64,000 bases of DNA from Bradyrhizobium sp. LTSP885 (GTDB lineage Bacteria > Pseudomonadota > Alphaproteobacteria > Rhizobiales > Xanthobacteraceae): contig NZ_JYMT01000036.1 of the NCBI RefSeq assembly GCF_000938305.1, positions 62,001-126,000 of the forward strand, written 5' to 3'. Positions within the stretch are counted from its first letter, which is position 1; each line of letters opens with the position of its first letter. The position numbers and the translations under genes are program-made. A model generated the notes under the pieces. It saw only the letters and a program-made list of their open reading frames with translations. It did no database searches and was not told where the DNA came from. This document shows positions 59,316-64,000 of the stretch, piece after piece.

Positions 59316-60287
59316 ATGCTCGCATTCATAGCCCAGAGACTTGCAAAGGCCGTTGTCGTTCTGCTCGCGATCGTCGTCCTCAACTTCTTCCTGATCCGCA
59401 TGGCGCCGGGCGATCCGGCGATGGTGATGGCGGGCGAGGCCGGCGCCAGCGATAAGATCTTCGTTGACCAATTGCGCGAGAAGTTCGGGCTCGACCAGCC
59501 GCTCCCCGTACAGCTCTATCGCTACGTCAAAGGCATCGTGACGCTCGATCTCGGCTTCTCGTTCCGCCAGCAGATGCTGGTCGGCAAGCTGATCGCCGAG
59601 CGGCTGCCCGCGACGCTGCTGCTGACCGGCACGGCCTTCGTCATTTCGCTCGCGTTCGGCGTCCTGTTCGGGACGCTCGCCGCGCGCTTCGCCGGCACCT
59701 GGGCCGATACCGCGATCACGGTGCTGGCGCTGATCTTCTACGCCACGCCGCTGTTCTGGGTGGCGCTGATGGCGATCCTGCTGTTCTCAGTCCAAATGGA
59801 CTGGCTGCCGAGCTTCGGCTACGAGACCGTCGGCGCCAACTACACTGGTTTTGCCCATATGCTCGACGTCGGCGCGCATCTGATCCTGCCCGCCACGACG
59901 ATCGGCCTGTTCTTCATGGCGACCTATGCCCGCATGACCCGCGCCTCGATGCTCGAGGTGCAGCGACACGACTTCGTCAAGACTGCGCGCGCCAAGGGCC
60001 TGCGCAATTCCGTGATCCAGCGCCGCCATGTGCTGCGCAACGCGCTGCTGCCGGTCGTGACGCTGGCGGGGCTGCAGGCCGGCACGCTGGTCGGCGGCGC
60101 CGTGCTGACCGAGACTGTGTTTGCCTGGCCCGGCATCGGCCGCCTGATGTACGAGGCGCTGTTGCAGCGCGACTACAATCTGCTGCTCGGCGTGTTCGTG
60201 GTCTGCTCGGCGATGGTGCTGGCCTTCAATTTGATCACCGACCTGATCTACCGCTCGGTCGATCCACGCATCGAGTTCGCGGCATGA
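59316..60287 (+). CDS. ABC transporter permease, DppB-like
   Basis: 323 residues with six or so membrane helices: MLAFIAQRLAKAVVVLLAIVVLNFFLIRMAPGDPA at the start, the typical DppB/OppB beginning. The coupling loop reads ARMTRASMLEVQRHDFVKTARAKGL, and TVFAWPGIGRLMYEALLQRDY is near the end. It pairs with the DppC-like permease, whose ATG lies 4 bases inside this gene's 3' end. Confidence 0.92.
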   Translation: MLAFIAQRLAKAVVVLLAIVVLNFFLIRMAPGDPAMVMAGEAGASDKIFVDQLREKFGLDQPLPVQLYRYVKGIVTLDLGFSFRQQMLVGKLIAERLPATLLLTGTAFVISLAFGVLFGTLAARFAGTWADTAITVLALIFYATPLFWVALMAILLFSVQMDWLPSFGYETVGANYTGFAHMLDVGAHLILPATTIGLFFMATYARMTRASMLEVQRHDFVKTARAKGLRNSVIQRRHVLRNALLPVVTLAGLQAGTLVGGAVLTETVFAWPGIGRLMYEALLQRDYNLLLGVFVVCSAMVLAFNLITDLIYRSVDPRIEFAA

Positions 60288-61123
60288 GCAAGTTCTGGCG
60301 AACCATGCTGCGCAATCCCGGCGGCGTGATCGGGCTCGTGATCCTGCTGCTCGCGGTCGCGATTGCGCTGTTCGGCCCGATGCTGTTTCCGACGTCACCC
60401 TGGCGCATGGTGCAGCGGCCGTTTCTGCCGCCGTTTACGCTGTCGCGGGTGCCGCTCGGCACCGACGCGCTCGGCCGCGACGTGCTCGCCGGCATCATCT
60501 ATGGCGCCCGCGTCTCGCTCTTGGTCGGCCTGGTCTCGACCATGGCCGCGCTCGCGGTCGGGATTCCCGTCGGCGCCGCCGCCGGCTATTTCGGCGGCAA
60601 GATCGGCGACGCCTTGATGCGCTTCACCGAGTTCTTCCAGACCGTACCAAGCTTTGCGCTCGCGATCGTGCTGGTCGCGATCCTGCAGCCCTCGATCGTC
60701 TCGATCGTGCTGGCGATCGCGATCGTGAGCTGGCCGCCGGTCGCCCGCCTGGTGCGCGGCGAGGTACTGTCGCTGCGCACCCGCGAATATGTCCAGGCCG
60801 CCATCGTCACCGGACAGAGCCACAGCTGGATCATCTGGCGCGAGATCCTGCCGAACGCGCTGTCACCGGTCATCGTGCTGGCCTCGCTGATGGTCGCGAC
60901 CGCGATCCTCTTGGAATCCTCGCTGTCCTTTCTCGGCCTCGGCGACCCGAATCTGATGTCCTGGGGCTACATGGTCGGCGCCGGCCGCACCGTGATCCGC
61001 CAGGCCTGGTGGATCACGGTCTTCCCCGGCATCGCGATCCTGCTCTCGGTGCTGGCGCTGAACCTGATCGGCGAAGGCCTCAACGACGCGCTCAATCCGC
61101 GCCTCAACAAGGAGGGGCGCTGA
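60284..61123 (+). CDS. ABC transporter permease, DppC-like
   Basis: 279 residues with an N-terminal hydrophobic segment (NPGGVIGLVILLLAVAIALFGP), the HPLGTDALGRDVLAGIIYGAR-like LGTDALGRDVLAGIIYGARVS loop, and an EAA coupling region (RTREYVQAAIVTGQSHSWIIWREILPNA). It is the second permease of the importer. The start overlaps the DppB-like stop by 4 bases, and the ATPase begins 3 bases after its stop. Confidence 0.92.
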   Translation: MSKFWRTMLRNPGGVIGLVILLLAVAIALFGPMLFPTSPWRMVQRPFLPPFTLSRVPLGTDALGRDVLAGIIYGARVSLLVGLVSTMAALAVGIPVGAAAGYFGGKIGDALMRFTEFFQTVPSFALAIVLVAILQPSIVSIVLAIAIVSWPPVARLVRGEVLSLRTREYVQAAIVTGQSHSWIIWREILPNALSPVIVLASLMVATAILLESSLSFLGLGDPNLMSWGYMVGAGRTVIRQAWWITVFPGIAILLSVLALNLIGEGLNDALNPRLNKEGR

Positions 61124-61126
61124 CGC

Positions 61127-62746
61127 ATGTCCGCCACACCAGTCGTTTCGATCAAGAACCTCAAGCTCGCACTGCCGCCGGGCGCCGACCGTCCCTACGC
61201 CGTCGACGACGTCTCGTTCGAGCTTGTGCCCGGCAAGATCCTCTGCGTGGTCGGTGAATCCGGCTCCGGCAAATCGATGTGCGCGCATGCTCTGATGGGG
61301 TTGTTGCCCGACACCATCATCCGCGAGGCCGGCGAGATCGCCTATAATGACCAGAACCTGCTCACCCTCGACGACACCGGCTGGCTCGCACTGCGCGGCC
61401 GCCATATCGCGATGGTATTCCAGGAACCGATGACTGCGCTCAATCCGCTGATGCGGATCGGCGAGCAGATCGCCGAAATGTTCGAAGCGCATAATCTCTT
61501 GACGCCGAAGGCACGCAAGCAGAAGGCGCTCCAGCTGCTGCGCGAGGTCAACCTGCCCGATCCGGAACGCGCGATGCGCGCCTATCCGCATCAATTGTCC
61601 GGCGGCCAGCGCCAGCGTGCGATGATCGCGATGGCGCTCGCGCTGGAGCCGGCCGTGCTCGTCGCGGACGAGCCGACCACCGCGCTCGACGTCACCACGC
61701 AGGCGCAGATCCTCGAACTGATCCGCGACCTGCAGCGCCGCCGCAACATGGCGGTCATGTTCATCACCCATGATTTCGGCGTCGTCTCCGACATCGCCGA
61801 CCGCGTCGTCGTGCTCCAGCACGGCAAGGTGGTCGAACAGGGCGCGGCCGACGACGTGCTGCGCCGTCCGCAACACCCCTACACCCGTGCGCTGCTCGCG
61901 GCCGTGCCGTCGATGCAGCCGCCACCGCGCGCACCGCTGGTGGACCGCTCCAAGGCGGTCGAGGTGGTCGGACTCGACAAGACCTATGTTTCCGGTGGCG
62001 GCTGGTTCCAGCCGGAGCGCCGCGTCCGCGCCGCCAACGAAGTCAATTTCGACATCCTCAAGGGCGAGACGCTCGGCCTGGTCGGCGAATCCGGCTCCGG
62101 AAAATCCTCGGTGGCGCGGCTCGTGATGCGCCTGATCGAACCTGATCGGGGCACCGTGCGCCTCGGCGATACTGATTTCACCCGCATCGCCGGCCGCGCG
62201 CTGCGCAAGGAGCGCAGCCGGATCCAGATGATCTTCCAGGATCCGTTCGCCTCGCTCAATCCGCGCCGTAAGGTCGGCAACATCATCGCCGACGGGCCGA
62301 TCGCCCACGGCACCGATCCACTGGTGGCGCGGCAGCGCGCCGGCGAGCTGCTCGGCCTGGTCGGCCTCAATGCCAGCGCGATGGAACGCTATCCGCACGA
62401 ATTTTCCGGCGGCCAGCGCCAGCGCATCGGCATTGCGCGCGCGCTCGCGCTCGAGCCCGAGATCATCGTCGCCGACGAAGCCGTTTCCGCGCTCGATGTG
62501 TCCGTGCAGGCGCAGGTGCTCAATCTGTTGGAAGATCTGAAGGCGCGGCTCGGCCTGTCGATGCTGTTCATCACCCACGATCTGCGCGTCGCCGCTCAGA
62601 TCTGCGACCGGATCGCGGTGATGCAGCGTGGCGCGATCGTCGAGCTGAAGCCCACGGCCGCGCTGTTCGCAGCCCCCGAGCACGCCTACACAAGCGAACT
62701 GCTCGCCGCCGTTCCGGGCCAGATTTCCTCGTCGCGGGCGGCCTGA
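61127..62746 (+). CDS. ABC transporter ATPase, fused DppD-DppF type
   Basis: 539 residues carry two complete ATPase domains. First: Walker A GESGSGKSM (43-51), signature LSGGQRQR, Walker B VLVADEPTTALD and a following His in ITHDFG. Second: Walker A GESGSGKSS near residue 320, FSGGQRQR, IIVADEAVSALD and ITHDLR. Each has an oligopeptide-type C-terminal segment (QHPYTRALLAAVPS, EHAYTSELLAAVPG). The single chain powers the DppB/DppC-like channel. The next gene begins 3 bases after the stop. Confidence 0.93.
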   Translation: MSATPVVSIKNLKLALPPGADRPYAVDDVSFELVPGKILCVVGESGSGKSMCAHALMGLLPDTIIREAGEIAYNDQNLLTLDDTGWLALRGRHIAMVFQEPMTALNPLMRIGEQIAEMFEAHNLLTPKARKQKALQLLREVNLPDPERAMRAYPHQLSGGQRQRAMIAMALALEPAVLVADEPTTALDVTTQAQILELIRDLQRRRNMAVMFITHDFGVVSDIADRVVVLQHGKVVEQGAADDVLRRPQHPYTRALLAAVPSMQPPPRAPLVDRSKAVEVVGLDKTYVSGGGWFQPERRVRAANEVNFDILKGETLGLVGESGSGKSSVARLVMRLIEPDRGTVRLGDTDFTRIAGRALRKERSRIQMIFQDPFASLNPRRKVGNIIADGPIAHGTDPLVARQRAGELLGLVGLNASAMERYPHEFSGGQRQRIGIARALALEPEIIVADEAVSALDVSVQAQVLNLLEDLKARLGLSMLFITHDLRVAAQICDRIAVMQRGAIVELKPTAALFAAPEHAYTSELLAAVPGQISSSRAA

Positions 62747-62749
62747 CCG

Positions 62750-63685
62750 ATGCGCTGCGTGCTTGTCAGCAAGAGCCTCGATCTGCGCGGCTATTTCGGC
62801 GCGGAGTTCGCGCGCTCCGCGCCTCGCATCGAGTTGGTGGATCATACCGCCGATGCGACGGCCGAGGATGTCCGGCTCGCACTGGCCTGGCATCCGCCGG
62901 ATGATGCGTTTGAACGCTACCCGAATTTGCAGGCGGTCTGCTCGATCGCCGCCGGCGTCGACAACATCATGGCCTGCCCGAGCCTGCCACCCGATGTCGA
63001 TGTGGTACGCGTGGTCGACCCCGGACAGGCGCAGATGATGTCCGGCTACATCGTCTGGCACGTGATCGGCCATCAGCGCGGCTTTGCCGCGTTCCGCGCC
63101 CAACAACGCGACCGGATCTGGCGACGCGGCGACCAGCGGCGCGCGAGGGATGTCCCGGTCGGCATTCTCGGCAGCGGCGGGATCGGCCAGCGGGTCGCGG
63201 CAGACCTCGCCCAGCTCGGTTTTCCCGTGATGAGCTGGAGCCGGACCGCCAAGCCAGATTCATCGGCGAGCCGCAGCTTCCACGGCCCGGCCGGTCTTGC
63301 CGCAATGGTTGGCGAGAGCGAGTTGCTGGTGAACCTGCTGCCGCTGACGCCGGAGACGCGCGGCATCCTCAACGATAATCTCTTCAGCAGGATGCGGCGC
63401 GGCGGCTATCTGATCCAGGTCGGCCGCGGCGAGCATCTGGTCGAAGCCGACCTGCTCGCAGCGCTCGACTGTGGCCAATTGTCCGGCGCGGCGCTTGACG
63501 TGTTCGCCACCGAGCCGCTGCCGCAGACGCATCCGTTCTGGGATCATCCGCAAATCGTCATCACGCCGCACGACGCCAGCGACGTCAGCATCGGCGCGGT
63601 CGCGGCCACACTCGCCGTGACGGCCGAGGCGATCCGCGCCGGGCAGCGTCCGCCGCATGCGATCGACCGCGCGCGCGGCTATTGA
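62750..63685 (+). CDS. GhrA-like glyoxylate/hydroxypyruvate reductase (D-2-hydroxyacid dehydrogenase)
   Basis: 311 residues. NAD(P) motif GILGSGGIGQRVAADL near residue 140; catalytic Arg in LIQVGRGEHLVEADL; Glu in DVFATEPLP; His in IVITPHDASD. The sequence order and QVGRGEHL wording fit the GhrA branch. It should reduce glyoxylate or hydroxypyruvate or oxidise the matching hydroxyacid. It is embedded in the transporter operon, so it probably acts on a breakdown product of the imported compound. Confidence 0.88.
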   Translation: MRCVLVSKSLDLRGYFGAEFARSAPRIELVDHTADATAEDVRLALAWHPPDDAFERYPNLQAVCSIAAGVDNIMACPSLPPDVDVVRVVDPGQAQMMSGYIVWHVIGHQRGFAAFRAQQRDRIWRRGDQRRARDVPVGILGSGGIGQRVAADLAQLGFPVMSWSRTAKPDSSASRSFHGPAGLAAMVGESELLVNLLPLTPETRGILNDNLFSRMRRGGYLIQVGRGEHLVEADLLAALDCGQLSGAALDVFATEPLPQTHPFWDHPQIVITPHDASDVSIGAVAATLAVTAEAIRAGQRPPHAIDRARGY

Positions 63686-63704
63686 AGGTTCAGGGATTCG
63701 TCAG

Positions 63705-64000
63705 GTGCAAGGCAGCTCCCCCGTCGTCGCAACAGCGGATCCGATCGATGGATTGCGCGCGGCATCTGCCATTCCGGAGGCCCGTGCCGAAGCGCTGGCC
63801 GCCGAACATTACGGCCTGTCGGTCGCCGTGCGCCGGCTCGACAGCGAACGCGACCAGAATTTTCGGCTGCGCGCGGCTGATGGCCGCGACTACGTCCTGA
63901 AGATCGCCAATCCTACCGAGGATCGCGCGGTCACCAATCTGCAGACCGAGGCGCTGCGCCACATCGCGGCCCGCGATCCCACGCTGCCGATCCCGCGCAT
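63705..64000 (+). CDS. Phosphotransferase (APH/hydroxylysine-kinase-like) N-terminal part, cut by window end
   Basis: The frame opens at GTG 63705, with AGGG upstream, and runs off the right edge after 98 full codons. The product contains AAEHYGLSVAVRRLDSERDQNFRLRAADGRDYVLKIANPTED, the first strands of the aminoglycoside-phosphotransferase/choline-kinase fold, with the ATP-binding Lys in VLKIAN. Hydroxylysine kinase and the kinase part of fused class III aminotransferases begin like this. The rest is outside the window, so fusion is possible. Last visible gene of the operon. Confidence 0.65.
   Translation, partial: MQGSSPVVATADPIDGLRAASAIPEARAEALAAEHYGLSVAVRRLDSERDQNFRLRAADGRDYVLKIANPTEDRAVTNLQTEALRHIAARDPTLPIPR

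Noticed and set aside
60863..63106. 747-codon minus-strand open frame over the ABC ATPase
   Set aside because: Antisense to a gene with two complete ATPase domains; its His/Asp/Arg-rich sequence shows no family.
1..64000. tRNA, rRNA, insertion sequence or prophage
   Set aside because: I saw no cloverleaf-like sequence, transposase, integrase or phage structural gene; I could not run a covariance search, so a missed small RNA is possible.

Overview
The window looks like a chromosomal stretch of a GC-rich alphaproteobacterium, most likely Bradyrhizobium or a close relative in the Nitrobacteraceae. I infer this from the protein families, the codon use and several interspersed palindromic intergenic repeats of a kind I associate with that group. 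About 60 genes are densely packed. I saw no rRNA, tRNA, CRISPR array, transposase or prophage gene. Both ends cut genes: an OmpA-type protein on the left and a kinase-like protein on the right.

Layout. 1-6.0 kb is mostly envelope: OmpA C-terminus, a small secreted protein, a PMT-type glycosyltransferase, a secreted FecR-domain protein, a DUF6065-like/JmjC-cupin fusion lacking one metal ligand, and a beta-barrel protein with 31 Thr-Pro repeats. 6-17 kb is mixed metabolism: two divergent Tat-exported hydrolases, an enoyl-CoA hydratase-like protein, a His-rich cupin, CsbD, a D-hydroxyacid dehydrogenase, FKBP, a DAO-type FAD oxidoreductase with no ordinary start codon, gamma-glutamyltransferase, and trhO-slyX. 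17-22.4 kb holds a LysR regulator, an orphan TadE-TadG-PilZ trio, two tiny genes and hemE. 22.5-32 kb holds oxidative aromatic-type catabolism: GMC oxidoreductase, flavin hydroxylase with extradiol dioxygenase, a GGDEF/EAL protein, and a Rieske oxygenase-GntR-reductase operon with paired TGTATACA operators. 32-42.9 kb holds a Tlde1-like cell-wall protein, a second GGDEF/EAL protein, a DOPA-dioxygenase-like gene, crotonase, aldo-keto reductase, VOC, cupin and SDR genes, and a plsY copy broken by one amber codon.

42.9-64 kb is organised as three regulated catabolic modules. The first is a TetR operon (substrate-binding-like protein, DUF1932 dehydrogenase) divergent from a periplasmic binding protein, with a 16-bp palindrome at the tetR start. 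The second is an eight-gene minus-strand operon: a YtfQRT-YjfF-type sugar importer, a GntR regulator, a galactose/arabinose 1-dehydrogenase, galM and an SMP-30 lactonase. Together these could import a sugar and oxidise it to the aldonate. The third is a GntR-acetylpolyamine-amidohydrolase operon divergent from a class II aldolase, a dipeptide-type ABC transporter, a GhrA-like reductase and a kinase-like gene, with two TGTCGACA sites between.

I did not find a clearly new defence or mobile system. The best leads are the cupin fusion with its missing histidine, the oxidative sugar operon, the interrupted plsY, the FAD oxidoreductase start problem, and the well-formed operator pairs for the local GntR and TetR regulators.
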